A stretch of DNA of 34,171 nt from an uncultured Lachnospiraceae bacterium (GCA_900315055.1 OMXP01000028.1:1-34171); one strand, 5' to 3'; positions 25,797 to 32,979 are shown, counted from the first letter of the stretch. The notes: generated from the sequence alone by a model not told the origin. Made by a program: numbers and translations.

Positions 25797-26033
25797 ATGG
25801 ACATCAAGATGGAAGAACTGGTCAAAGAGGTTCGTGACCTTGTCAAAAAGGAACGTGAAAAGCCCAACACGGCGCTGGTTGTCTTTGCCGTGATCGGCAT
25901 CATTGCACTGTGCGTGCTTGGCATCTACATTGTCTACCGGTTCGTCAGACCCAGTTACTTCGAGGACTACGATGACAACGTCTACGATGACGAGTATGAC
26001 GATGAGGACGAGGATTCCGAGAAGGACGCTTAA
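25797..26033 (+). CDS. Small single-pass membrane protein with acidic tail
   Basis: A 78-residue protein not recognised as a named family. Residues 1-24 are charged and helical (KMEELVKEVRDLVKKEREK). Residues 25-47 form one clear membrane helix (ALVVFAVIGIIALCVLGIYI). The last 30 residues are almost all Asp, Glu and Tyr (YDDNVYDDEYDDEDEDSEK). The charge distribution suggests the N-terminus is cytoplasmic. GGAGGAG precedes ATG 25797. It has its own promoter and terminator, so it is a single-gene unit between pcrA and rlmD. Small proteins with this shape recur in Lachnospiraceae; function unknown. Confidence 0.78.
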   Translation: MDIKMEELVKEVRDLVKKEREKPNTALVVFAVIGIIALCVLGIYIVYRFVRPSYFEDYDDNVYDDEYDDEDEDSEKDA

Positions 26034-26067
26034 GCGGCTGCATGAGAACCTTTGTGGGTTTATTCTG

Positions 26068-26097
26068 CCCGGAGAGAGAAGATCTCTCCGGGTTTTT
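26068..26097 (+). terminator. Terminator before rlmD
   Basis: A perfect 10-bp stem, CCCGGAGAGA (26068-26077) with TCTCTCCGGG (26083-26092), a GAAGA loop and TTTTT. It ends the small membrane protein transcript, and possibly read-through from pcrA. Confidence 0.92.
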
Positions 26098-26113
26098 CGT
26101 GTGAGAGGACAAG

Positions 26114-27622
26114 ATGAAAAAAGGCGAAATCGTCGAGGGCGTGATCGAAGAGGTGAAGTTCCCGAACAAAGGGGTGATGTCCCTGGACGGCGTGAGGGTT
26201 GAGGTGAAGAACACCCTGCCGGGGCAGAAGGTAAAGGCAAGGGTGCAGAAGAAGAGAAACGGCTCGGCACAGGCAGCCCTTGTCGAGGTGACGGAAAAAT
26301 CTCCCGACGAGCTGGAGCCCCCGTGCCCTGCATCCGGTGTCTGCGGCGGGTGCACGTATCTGTCCCTTCCCTACGACAAACAGCTCTCCATCAAGCAGGT
26401 GCAGGTGATGAAGCTCCTGCAGCAGGGACTTGATGAGGCGGCCGCGTTCCTCCCGGAGGACGACCCGCACCGGAAGGTGTTTTCCTGGTATGAGGGGATT
26501 TTTTCGAGCCCGAAGATCTACGGCTTTCGCAACAAAATGGAGTTCTCCTTCGGCGATGCCATAAAGGGCGGCCCTCTGCAGCTTGGCATGCACCAGAGAG
26601 GGAGCTTCTATGACATCGCGGATGCGGGAGACTGCGTAATCGTCGATGCGGACTATCGTAAGATTGTTCAGACGGCGCGGGATTTCTTTGCCAGGAGGAA
26701 TATCCCGTTCTATCACCGTGCGGGAAATGAGGGATACCTTCGTCACCTCATCGTCCGGAAGGGCGCTCACACGGGACAGATCCTGGTGGATCTTGTGACG
26801 ACGACACAGTGGAAGGACGAATACGGAAGTGAAGAGGAGGTCCTTGCCGATTTTGCAAAGGCTCTGAAGGATCTTGATCTTGAGGGGAGCATCGCAGGGA
26901 TCCTGCGGACGAGAAATGATGCGATCGCCGATGTCGTAAAGGACGAGGGAACGGATATTCTTTACGGGACGGACCACTTCGAGGAGAACCTTCTGGGGCT
27001 TACCTTCGAGGTCACGACGTTCTCGTTCTTCCAGCCAAACAGCTACAGCGCCGAGGTTCTGTATCAGTATGCAAGAAACCTCATCACCGATGCGGTGCAC
27101 CACATGGAAGAGGACGGCAGCCGAAAGGCACCGGTGATCTATGATCTCTACTGCGGCACCGGGACCATCTCGCAGATGGTATCGAGTGTTGCGTCGGAAG
27201 TCATCGGTGTCGAGATCGTGCCGGAGGCCGTGGAAGCTGCAAAAAAGAACGCCAGGAGGAACCACATCGAAAACTGCACGTTCCTGACGGGCGATGTGCT
27301 CACAACGCTCGATACGATCCCGACGAAGCCGGATCTTATCATCCTCGATCCTCCGCGCGACGGAGTGCACCCGAAGGCTCTGCCGAAGATCCTGCACTAC
27401 AACGTGCCCTATATCCTCTACATCTCCTGCAAGCCGACAAGCCTTGCAAGAGATCTGCCCGCCTTCATCGAGTCCGGGTATGTGCCGGTGAAGGGAGCAA
27501 GCATAGATCAGTTCGCGTGGAGTTCAAATATTGAGTCAATAACTCTTTTTACCAATAATAAGACAGACATTAATGATCGCTTCAATCCTGATGTGGTCAA
27601 ATCTGATAAGATCATTGATTGA
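26114..27622 (+). CDS. rlmD: 23S rRNA (uracil-C5)-methyltransferase, RlmD/RumA family
   Basis: A 502-residue SAM-dependent methyltransferase forming m5U in 23S rRNA. It has an N-terminal TRAM domain (about 3-60), a [4Fe-4S] site with CPASGVCGGC and a fourth Cys in GDCVIVD, FFQPNSY, SAM-binding LYCGTGTI, LDPPRDG and the catalytic Cys in YISCKPTSLARDL. GAGAGGAC precedes ATG 26114. The last 17-20 residues (after about ESITLFTNN) go beyond the usual end of the family, and the DNA there is strikingly AT-rich compared with the rest of the gene, suggesting a replaced or extended 3' end. Clostridia often have several paralogues, so the exact target base is inference. Confidence 0.92.
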   Translation: MKKGEIVEGVIEEVKFPNKGVMSLDGVRVEVKNTLPGQKVKARVQKKRNGSAQAALVEVTEKSPDELEPPCPASGVCGGCTYLSLPYDKQLSIKQVQVMKLLQQGLDEAAAFLPEDDPHRKVFSWYEGIFSSPKIYGFRNKMEFSFGDAIKGGPLQLGMHQRGSFYDIADAGDCVIVDADYRKIVQTARDFFARRNIPFYHRAGNEGYLRHLIVRKGAHTGQILVDLVTTTQWKDEYGSEEEVLADFAKALKDLDLEGSIAGILRTRNDAIADVVKDEGTDILYGTDHFEENLLGLTFEVTTFSFFQPNSYSAEVLYQYARNLITDAVHHMEEDGSRKAPVIYDLYCGTGTISQMVSSVASEVIGVEIVPEAVEAAKKNARRNHIENCTFLTGDVLTTLDTIPTKPDLIILDPPRDGVHPKALPKILHYNVPYILYISCKPTSLARDLPAFIESGYVPVKGASIDQFAWSSNIESITLFTNNKTDINDRFNPDVVKSDKIID

Positions 27623-27813
27623 TCCGCTTCGGCTGCATGCGTACTTCCTGCGCCGGAATTTAGAAAAGTCCCGTCTACCGTGCGGCTGATTCTCCAAAGT
27701 TACCTGATGAGCGGACGCCGCACAGATTTAAAGCATCAAGTGAAGCTTTCAAGAGGCAAAACGATCTGCAGACTGCTGCAGTCTTCGAATCAGGAACAAA
27801 GGAGGTAGGGCTC

Positions 27814-28005
27814 ATGGAGAGAGAGAGGCAATTGGCATTACAGGAGTGGATCATGAAATGGAACCGACTCGTGCAGAATTTGATGCCAGAATGGCCGAAG
27901 GACTGTGTCAGGCAGAATGCGGAGACGTATCGCCTGTGGCGGACGTCAGAAAAAGAATCATGGGTGAACTGCAAAGACTCGCATTTTAAGACGGGACTGT
28001 GCTGA
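27814..28005 (+). CDS. Small ORF with strong ribosome site; reality uncertain
   Basis: A possible 63-residue protein rich in Trp, Arg and Lys, of no recognised family. AAAGGAGG lies eight bases before ATG 27814, an excellent start, and a strong terminator follows its stop. However, a different frame of the same DNA (27858-27989) reads like the C-terminus of a RelB-type antitoxin, so this ORF could be the out-of-frame continuation after a frameshift in a decayed gene. I keep it because of its translation signals. Confidence 0.35.
   Translation: MERERQLALQEWIMKWNRLVQNLMPEWPKDCVRQNAETYRLWRTSEKESWVNCKDSHFKTGLC
27858..27989 (+). pseudogene. RelB/DinJ-like antitoxin fragment
   Basis: A 43-residue frame starting ATG 27858 with AGGAG 11 bases upstream. 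TRAEFDARMAEGLCQAECGD followed by VSPVADVRKRIMGEL matches the C-terminal pattern of RelB-type antitoxins (E-F-D-x-x-x-x-x-G-L-x-x-A-x-x-G, then V). The N-terminal ribbon-helix-helix domain is not present in any frame upstream and no toxin gene is adjacent, so I call it a remnant. A functional short peptide is possible. The match is by eye. Confidence 0.5.
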
Positions 28006-28029
28006 TACCAGACATGAAACGAGAACAGA

Positions 28030-28074
28030 GGATTCCGGAGACTACCTGAAAAGGCGGCTCTCCGGAATCCTTTT
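28030..28074 (+). terminator. Strong Rho-independent terminator
   Basis: A perfect 12-bp stem, GGATTCCGGAGA (28030-28041) with TCTCCGGAATCC (28059-28070), then TTTT. The stem is symmetric, but the T-run supports plus-strand termination. It closes the small unit at 27.8-28.0 kb. Confidence 0.9.
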
Positions 28075-28162
28075 GCTGTGAAAAAGCTTCGATCGAAGAC
28101 CGGGACAGGAGACAGAGCGGCGTCTGCATTGGGACTATGGACGAAACCGTCCTGTCTGCGAT

Positions 28163-28191
28163 TTGCAAATAGTCCGATTTCGGATTATTAT
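28163..28191 (+). promoter_or_regulatory. Promoter of the MATE transporter gene
   Basis: TTGCAA (28163-28168), 17 bases and TATTAT (28186-28191). A start near 28198 would give the MATE mRNA a leader of about 150 bases with two hairpins. Confidence 0.58.
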
Positions 28192-28261
28192 ATGGTAGAC
28201 ATGAATTCTACATCTATCGAAAGGATTTTCCAGCACAACAACCTCATCTTTGAAGTCTGAT

Positions 28262-28320
28262 GCGGTACGGGAGCCGTACCGCTTATACTCCTGCATCCAG
28301 TGGATACAGGAGCTTTTGTC
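28262..28320 (+). promoter_or_regulatory. Double hairpin leader before the MATE gene (possible attenuator)
   Basis: The first hairpin is a perfect 9-bp stem, GCGGTACGG (28262-28270) with CCGTACCGC (28274-28282). The second, CTCCTG (28288-28293) with CAGGAG (28307-28312) and an inner ATCCA/TGGAT, is followed by CTTTTG and so resembles a weak terminator. It lies between promoter and start codon. I do not recognise a known riboswitch class. Confidence 0.45.
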
Positions 28321-28349
28321 GTGCATTCATCAGCTTCGAAAGGACAGTC

Positions 28350-29774
28350 TTGCGCTTAATTCATACCCACTCACACTCTGACAACATACAACCCATACAA
28401 CTTACGGATCACTTTACCATCGCGCGCCTACTTCGCTTTGTGCTGCCGTCCATCATCACCATGGTCTTTACGAGCATCTACGGCGTCGTCGACGGGTTCT
28501 TCATTTCCAACTATGTCGGGAAGACCGCATTTGCGGCATCCAACATAACCTGGCCGCTTCTCATGATCTTTGCCGGCGTCGGCTTTCTGTTCGGTACCGG
28601 CGGCAGTGCACTTGTGGCAGCGTATCTTGGTGCAGACCGGCAGAAGAAGGCCTGCTCCCTCTTTACCGAATTCAGCCTGGTGCTGTTTGCGGCAGCTCTT
28701 GTTCTGACAATCCTTGCGGAAGTCCTGCTTCCGTCCGCGGTGGTATTTTTAGGGGCTGACGAGAGCATGCTGCCGGACTGCATCGCCTACGGGCGGTTTC
28801 TGCTTCTTGGAATTCTGCCCTTTGCTTTCCAGAACTTCTTCACCCCGTTCCTTGTGACTGCGGGAAAGCCGGGCCTCGGGCTCACCTTCACGCTTCTTGC
28901 GGGCTTCACCAACATGTTTTCGGATGCCCTCTTCATGGGTGTTTTTGGCAGCGGGGTGGCAGGCGCAGCGCTGGCGACGACTCTGTCTGCGATCGTCGGT
29001 TCTGCTCTGCCGTTTCTGTACTTCCTTCTGCCGAACAAAAGCAGCCTTCATTTCCGTGCGTTCTCGTTTGACGGCAAAAGCCTTCTGAAGGTTCTGTCCA
29101 ACGGCTCCTCGGAGATGATCACTCAGCTCTCCCTTGCCCTCGTGAACGTTCTTTACAATATCCTTCTCATGAAATACCTCGGGGAGGACGGCGTTGCAGC
29201 CTTCGGCGTCATCAGCTACGTCAACTGCATCTTCACGGCGGTCTTTACCGGCTATGCGATCGGCAGCGCCCCTGTTGTCTCTGCCCACTGCGGAGCGGGA
29301 GATCTTGCGGAGGTAAAGGGGATCCTGAAGAAATCGATACTTCTCCTTTCGATTTTCGGGCTTTCGATGGCACTTAGTGCCTCGGCGCTGTCCCCGGCTC
29401 TGTCAGCGCTCTTTACCGGGTATGATGAGGCACTGTGCGTCCTGACAACGCATGCCTTCCGGATCTTTGCCATTTCCTTCCTGTTCATGGGCTTCAACAT
29501 CTATACATCCTCGTTCTTTACGGCCCTCGGGAACGGCAGGATCTCATTCCTGATTTCGTTCCTTCGCACCTTCGTGCTGCAGGTTCTCTGCGCTGTGCTG
29601 CTTCCGCTGTCTTTCGGAGCAGAAGGCATCTGGTGGGCAACCGCTCTCGCAGAACTGATCTGCCTTGGGATATCTGCGCTCTTTCTTGTTTTCAACAGGG
29701 ACAGCTTCGGGTTCCGGAAGCCGGAGAAGGAGAGGACACGCTTCCATGGAGATCTGCCTTCGGAGGAATCCTGA
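28350..29774 (+). CDS. MATE family multidrug efflux transporter
   Basis: A 474-residue membrane protein with about 12 hydrophobic helices in two repeats. The N-terminal LLRFVLPSIITMVFTSIYG and VDGFFISNYVG are standard for MATE drug/sodium or drug/proton antiporters of Firmicutes, and LFGTGGSALVAAYLGA follows. It would export cationic drugs or metabolites; the substrate is unknown. TTG 28350 is taken as start, six bases after AAGGA and about 20 residues before the first conserved helix. A start farther up would run through the leader hairpins. No terminator is seen behind it; the IS200/IS605 element converges on it. Confidence 0.9.
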   Translation: MRLIHTHSHSDNIQPIQLTDHFTIARLLRFVLPSIITMVFTSIYGVVDGFFISNYVGKTAFAASNITWPLLMIFAGVGFLFGTGGSALVAAYLGADRQKKACSLFTEFSLVLFAAALVLTILAEVLLPSAVVFLGADESMLPDCIAYGRFLLLGILPFAFQNFFTPFLVTAGKPGLGLTFTLLAGFTNMFSDALFMGVFGSGVAGAALATTLSAIVGSALPFLYFLLPNKSSLHFRAFSFDGKSLLKVLSNGSSEMITQLSLALVNVLYNILLMKYLGEDGVAAFGVISYVNCIFTAVFTGYAIGSAPVVSAHCGAGDLAEVKGILKKSILLLSIFGLSMALSASALSPALSALFTGYDEALCVLTTHAFRIFAISFLFMGFNIYTSSFFTALGNGRISFLISFLRTFVLQVLCAVLLPLSFGAEGIWWATALAELICLGISALFLVFNRDSFGFRKPEKERTRFHGDLPSEES

Positions 29775-29829
29775 TCTAGTTGCCGAACACAGTTGAAAGT
29801 TTCTGCATCTGCACGGGGCGAGCTGGCAG

Positions 29830-30043
29830 CCTGACTGCTCCCACGGGCAAGCCCGTGGGGTTCTGATTGCCAAGTGTAGCTTGTAATCGTTCATCATTTG
29901 CAGACTTTGGAGTTACAAGTGTAATTCTGTTTGAATCAGAATTTCTATTACCCAGCGGCCCTGTGGCCACATTAGCGGTAAATTTCTGCTTTTCAGCAAG
30001 GGAGTGCAGTCGTTCTCCCTGATATTAAGTTAGTTTAAGCTCT
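29830..30043 (-). ncRNA. Probable omega-RNA (TnpB guide RNA scaffold)
   Basis: About 210 bases between the tnpB stop and the element's right end contain no credible gene but several hairpins when read on the minus strand: AATTCTG pairing with CAGAATT, GTGGCC with GGCCGC-type pairing, TGC-rich loops near the tnpB end, and the terminal palindrome at 29840-29859. In IS605 elements this place makes the omega-RNA whose 3' end copies flanking DNA as guide. By that rule the guide here would start just left of about 29830 on the minus strand. Confidence 0.6.
29840..29859 (-). repeat. Right-end subterminal palindrome of the IS element
   Basis: CCCACGGGC (29840-29848), AA, GCCCGTGGG (29851-29859): a perfect 9-bp stem with a two-base spacer, the counterpart of the left-end hairpin. 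Confidence 0.8.
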
Positions 30044-31645
30044 TCAAATCCCGCTGTTCAATACCTTGATCTCATTGGCCCTGATCCATGCGATCAGGGC
30101 TTTTTCCTTCTCATAGAGTCTTTCAAATTCCTCATTGCATTTATCTTTGTCAATGCACCGTGTCTTCTTGTCATAGTTGTAGAGAATATAAGACGAATAC
30201 CAGTCCCTCTGCACTTCTGTACCGTCCTGCAGGCAATACATCCGGTCAGACAGGTCTTTTTTGATGTAATCGTCTGCCGTATGATCATACTGTGAAGCTC
30301 TGTAGCTGTTGGGCACTTCAATATATGTGCCACCTGTGGTTTTGAACTTGTTTTCTGCGGCAGCCTGAAATCCACCAGGACAACGGTTTCTGACAGACTT
30401 TCCAAACCGCTTTTTCCTGTTGAACCTGCCGCTGTTGTTTTTCGTGGTTTCTTTAGCCCGCCTCATCAGCCTGCCTGCATTTTTCGGCTCTGTGACAAAT
30501 GTATCGCCAAGGCTTCTTAAGTGATTTACGTCCTCGTTTATCGCAAGCTGTCTGTTAATAGCATTGATACGGCACAGTTCAGAATGCCTGGCCTTCAATT
30601 TCCTATAGTGGTTCGAATATTCCCAGGTCTTGCAGCCTTTCTTAATCGTTCCATCGGGATTATAGTTCTGCGGATTGGTGGCCCGTCTTGACCGATCCAT
30701 GGCGCGGTACAGCAACCGTTCTTTCCTTTCGGAGGTCTGGATACTGTTTCCACGTTCTGCAAGATTTTTCAGCCCGACTTCGGTATCAGAAGTGTAGGCA
30801 ACTGTCTGGGTTCCAATATCAGCGCCGATCGTCCCTTTTTCGTATTTATGACGATAGTTCCCGTTTTTATCATATTTGGGCTTTGCCCTGCCTTCTACCA
30901 CCAAATGCAGATATACCCTGTACCTGCCTCTGATCATTTTGGGTACGAGAGTAACATAGCAGGGCCTGTATGTATCGATGCAGTATGCTTCTTCCAGTAA
31001 AGTATCAACCGCTCTCCGGTCTCTGACTTCGGGCCCGGCAAGGTACGACAGGACAGCCTGAACCTCTTCCTGCTGAAATCTGTCTTTGATTTTTATTCCA
31101 AAGACGATCTTTCCAAGATTAAACTGCAGGCGGTCATCTTTTACAGAGATCGGGATTCCACGGTTTGCCTGTTTTGCTCTCATGCAGGGAAGTTCGCCAT
31201 ACTTCGAAAAATGTATTGTCTTCCCGTTTCCGTAAAGACACTTTTCGATGCCGCACCACACATCCTCAGCCTTGGTTAAAGCAAAAATCGACCCAATATC
31301 ATACTTTTTACCGATCGGAATCATCGCCTTCCTGCAGAACTCCCAGGTAACATGGTAGGCTTCCTGCATTTCCTTAAGCTGACGTGCCAGGTCTTTGCGT
31401 CTTGTCTCATCATCGGTACGGCCATACAGAGAAAGTAATTTCCGGTATCTTTTGGTACGAAACAGCTGGTCGTAATTTTTTCTCATAAGACCGACAAGTT
31501 CATTGCCTGCCTTGCGGATTTTATCAGAAAGAGCTGCGACTTTAAGCACATCAGGATAAGGCATATCCGTCTCAACGACCAGGACATGCCTCTCAGAGAG
31601 CTTATGATACTTCTTCAGGAGTTTCGTGTATTCCGCGTCAGTCAT
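30044..31645 (-). CDS. tnpB: TnpB-family RNA-guided nuclease, variant without zinc ribbon
   Basis: A 533-residue TnpB-like protein, longer than the common form of about 400. The RuvC triad is intact: Asp276 (IGADIGTQT), Glu386 (FVTEPKNAG) and Asp481 (VQRDWYSSYIL). The usual four-Cys zinc ribbon between the last two is missing; the place reads RASQYDHTADDYIKK...MYCLQDGTEVQRD with a single Cys. I recognise ASQYDHT...QRDxYS as a recurring sub-family in Clostridia. TnpB nucleases cut DNA at the donor site under omega-RNA guidance and help keep the element. ATG 31645 (with GAGGAA ten bases before) is preferred over TTG 31663; it overlaps the tnpA stop by eight bases. Confidence 0.85.
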   Translation of the reverse strand: MTDAEYTKLLKKYHKLSERHVLVVETDMPYPDVLKVAALSDKIRKAGNELVGLMRKNYDQLFRTKRYRKLLSLYGRTDDETRRKDLARQLKEMQEAYHVTWEFCRKAMIPIGKKYDIGSIFALTKAEDVWCGIEKCLYGNGKTIHFSKYGELPCMRAKQANRGIPISVKDDRLQFNLGKIVFGIKIKDRFQQEEVQAVLSYLAGPEVRDRRAVDTLLEEAYCIDTYRPCYVTLVPKMIRGRYRVYLHLVVEGRAKPKYDKNGNYRHKYEKGTIGADIGTQTVAYTSDTEVGLKNLAERGNSIQTSERKERLLYRAMDRSRRATNPQNYNPDGTIKKGCKTWEYSNHYRKLKARHSELCRINAINRQLAINEDVNHLRSLGDTFVTEPKNAGRLMRRAKETTKNNSGRFNRKKRFGKSVRNRCPGGFQAAAENKFKTTGGTYIEVPNSYRASQYDHTADDYIKKDLSDRMYCLQDGTEVQRDWYSSYILYNYDKKTRCIDKDKCNEEFERLYEKEKALIAWIRANEIKVLNSGI

Positions 31646-32051
31646 GGGCTTTCTGTTCCTCAATGTATTTGATTACCGTGGCTTCGCTAATATGTCCTAC
31701 CGTTGATATGAAATATCCTCTTGACCACAAAACGCCGCATCGTGCGTAAAACTTCTTCAGTTCCGGGAATGCTTTGAACAGTTCAATAGCGCTGATGCTT
31801 TTCAGCGTTCTGACTACATCGCAGGGAGCAACCGTCTGCGGAACGTCTACAAAAATGTGTATATGATCAGGCATCACCTCAAGTGCCTTAATATGATAGT
31901 TATAATCAGTGCAGATTCTTTGAAGTATCTGCTTTAAAGTATCCTCAACGTTTCCCTTCAGTACAGAAAACCTGAATTTTGGACACCAGATGATGTGGTA
32001 CTGGATCAAATACCTGCAATGCGAAGCACTGGGATATTGTTCATTGCTCAC
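31638..32051 (-). CDS. tnpA: IS200/IS605 family transposase TnpA (HUH, Y1)
   Basis: A 137-residue single-strand transposase. The HUH motif is His63-Ile-His65 in MPDHIHIFVD and the nucleophile is Tyr129 in VIKYIEEQ. WCPKFRFSVL and GVLWSRGYFISTVG are family hallmarks. It excises and inserts the element as a single-stranded circle, recognising the subterminal hairpins. The start is GTG 32051, with GGGAG nine bases upstream. It overlaps the RHH gene by 11 nt and tnpB by 8 nt. All catalytic residues are present, so the element may be active. Confidence 0.95.
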   Translation of the reverse strand: MSNEQYPSASHCRYLIQYHIIWCPKFRFSVLKGNVEDTLKQILQRICTDYNYHIKALEVMPDHIHIFVDVPQTVAPCDVVRTLKSISAIELFKAFPELKKFYARCGVLWSRGYFISTVGHISEATVIKYIEEQKAHD

Positions 32052-32226
32052 GATGGCTTTCTCCCAACTGATATTTTTCCTGAATCCCCCTGCGCATCAG
32101 ATCAAGAAACGTCACAGTTTTACCTTCCTCAACAGAATAGATACGCGCAAGGTTTTCAAGTTCTGCTTTCCATTCAGAAGGAATAGAAATATTGATCTGT
32201 ACGTTATTACTTTTTGGCCGTGCCAT
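32041..32226 (-). CDS. Ribbon-helix-helix protein encoded by the IS element
   Basis: A 61-residue protein, MARPKSNNVQINISIPSEW then a helix-turn-helix of RHH type (AELENLARIYSVEEG, VTFLDLMRRGIQEKY). The first strand NVQINISI fits an RHH DNA-binding ribbon. GGAGG stands six bases before ATG 32226. It is the first gene behind the element's promoter, and its end overlaps tnpA, so it is part of the transposon operon. It probably represses that promoter or takes part in the transposition complex; this is inference. Confidence 0.75.
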   Translation of the reverse strand: MARPKSNNVQINISIPSEWKAELENLARIYSVEEGKTVTFLDLMRRGIQEKYQLGESHREQ

Positions 32227-32256
32227 TTTTTCCTCCATGCCTCGAATTATGCATAG

Positions 32257-32285
32257 ATTATACATACTATATATGTCAATGTAAA
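32257..32285 (-). promoter_or_regulatory. IS element promoter with candidate operator
   Basis: On the minus strand TTTACA (32280-32285), 17 bases and TATAAT (32257-32262), a near-perfect sigma-A promoter. An inverted repeat ACATA/TATGT (32262-32276) lies within the spacer and is a candidate binding site for the RHH protein encoded downstream. Confidence 0.68.
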
Positions 32286-32296
32286 GCAAAAAGAAA

Positions 32297-32338
32297 GCGG
32301 CTTTCATCCCACACGCAAGCGTGTGGGTTTTTCGCCGC
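32297..32338 (-). repeat. Left-end hairpin of the IS element
   Basis: An outer stem GCGGC (32297-32301) with GCCGC (32334-32338) encloses CCCACACGC (32308-32316), AA and GCGTGTGGG (32319-32327). The same core as the right-end palindrome. It is upstream of the element promoter. Confidence 0.8.
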
Positions 32339-32515
32339 AAGTTTATAACGGATTCTGTGTCACCGCATCTGGACAGTCCCCTCGGGGAAACAGAGTGGTC
32401 AGATGTTATCTTGTATCTGAAATGTCCGCGGGGGCGATATACTGTTGTCAATGGTGTGACGGGAAAGAACCGTTCAGTTCATGCATTTTAAAATGATTCA
32501 GAGAGGATCCAGGGG

Positions 32516-32770
32516 ATGCGGTATCCATACATGACGTTCGATGACGAGACGGAAGTGACGCATTCGAAAATGGGGAAAGACGGAACCGTCAGAGTGAGCA
32601 TCGAAACGCCGACGGAAGATGGCTTTAAGAGTCTACTCTTCACATTGCCGGGTGGGGACTGGGTAAATAGAGGTTACAGTGACAATGAGGTAAAGCATTG
32701 GAAAGCCTTTATGCAAAATAATGCGCACCTCATTATGGAATCGGCCAGAACGAAGAGTACTGATGATTAA
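32516..32770 (+). CDS. Small hypothetical protein
   Basis: An 84-residue acidic protein beginning MRYPYMTFDDETEVTHSKM, with a beta-rich first half and a helix ending in FMQNNAHLIMESAR. It resembles small uncharacterised Clostridia proteins with the same YPYMxFDDxTEV opening, but I know no function or named domain. GAGAGG lies nine bases before ATG 32516. It is alone between the IS element and a decayed gene, in an accessory-looking region. Confidence 0.62.
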   Translation: MRYPYMTFDDETEVTHSKMGKDGTVRVSIETPTEDGFKSLLFTLPGGDWVNRGYSDNEVKHWKAFMQNNAHLIMESARTKSTDD

Positions 32771-32902
32771 CTATGCAACAGCTCGGTGGCCTGGATCCCA
32801 TCTGTTTTCAGGCTTTCGCGATTACTTGTGCTAATTCACCGGTACCGTACGGAAGCCCTTACGTCCTGATCTTTCGATCCGAAGCGCAACCTGCATTAAC
32901 AC

Positions 32903-32950
32903 AACAACCCGGCAAGGGACGATGGAATGGTCTGCCCCTGCCAGGTTGTT
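32903..32950. repeat. Imperfect inverted repeat
   Basis: AACAACCCGGCAAGGG (32903-32918) is nearly complementary to CCCCTGCCAGGTTGTT (32935-32950), with a 16-base loop. There is no clear T-run on either strand. It lies in the non-coding stretch between the small gene at 32.5 kb and the glycosylase remnant, where nothing else was seen. Confidence 0.55.
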
Positions 32951-32979
32951 TCTGTATCTATGAAGTTTTCAGAACGCCT

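Larger units (their letters stand above)
29830..32340 (-). mobile_element. IS200/IS605-type element with RHH, tnpA and tnpB genes
   Basis: A minus-strand unit: left-end hairpin (32297-32338), promoter, ribbon-helix-helix gene, tnpA and tnpB overlapping in that order, a structured non-coding stretch, and the right-end palindrome (29840-29859). The palindromes CCCACACGC-AA and CCCACGGGC-AA share their outer CCCAC and central GC-AA-GC, as expected for subterminal hairpins recognised by the HUH transposase. There are no terminal inverted repeats or target duplications, as usual for the family. The exact ends are not fixed; the limits given are approximate. Confidence 0.8.

Noticed and set aside
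27675..27974. 99-codon minus-strand ORF
   Set aside because: Cys/Phe/Ser-rich shadow of the antitoxin-like plus-strand frames; no translation signal.
28078..28260. 60-codon plus-strand ORF starting GTG before the MATE gene
   Set aside because: It contains the MATE promoter (28163-28191), has no clear ribosome site and no recognisable sequence.
29776..29970. 64-codon minus-strand ORF at the right end of the IS element
   Set aside because: It lies over the hairpin-rich omega-RNA region and the terminal palindrome, and has no ribosome site.
30044..31645. Possibility that the TnpB-like protein is a Cas12 effector
   Set aside because: There is no repeat array nearby, and tnpA plus the terminal palindromes make it a transposon gene.
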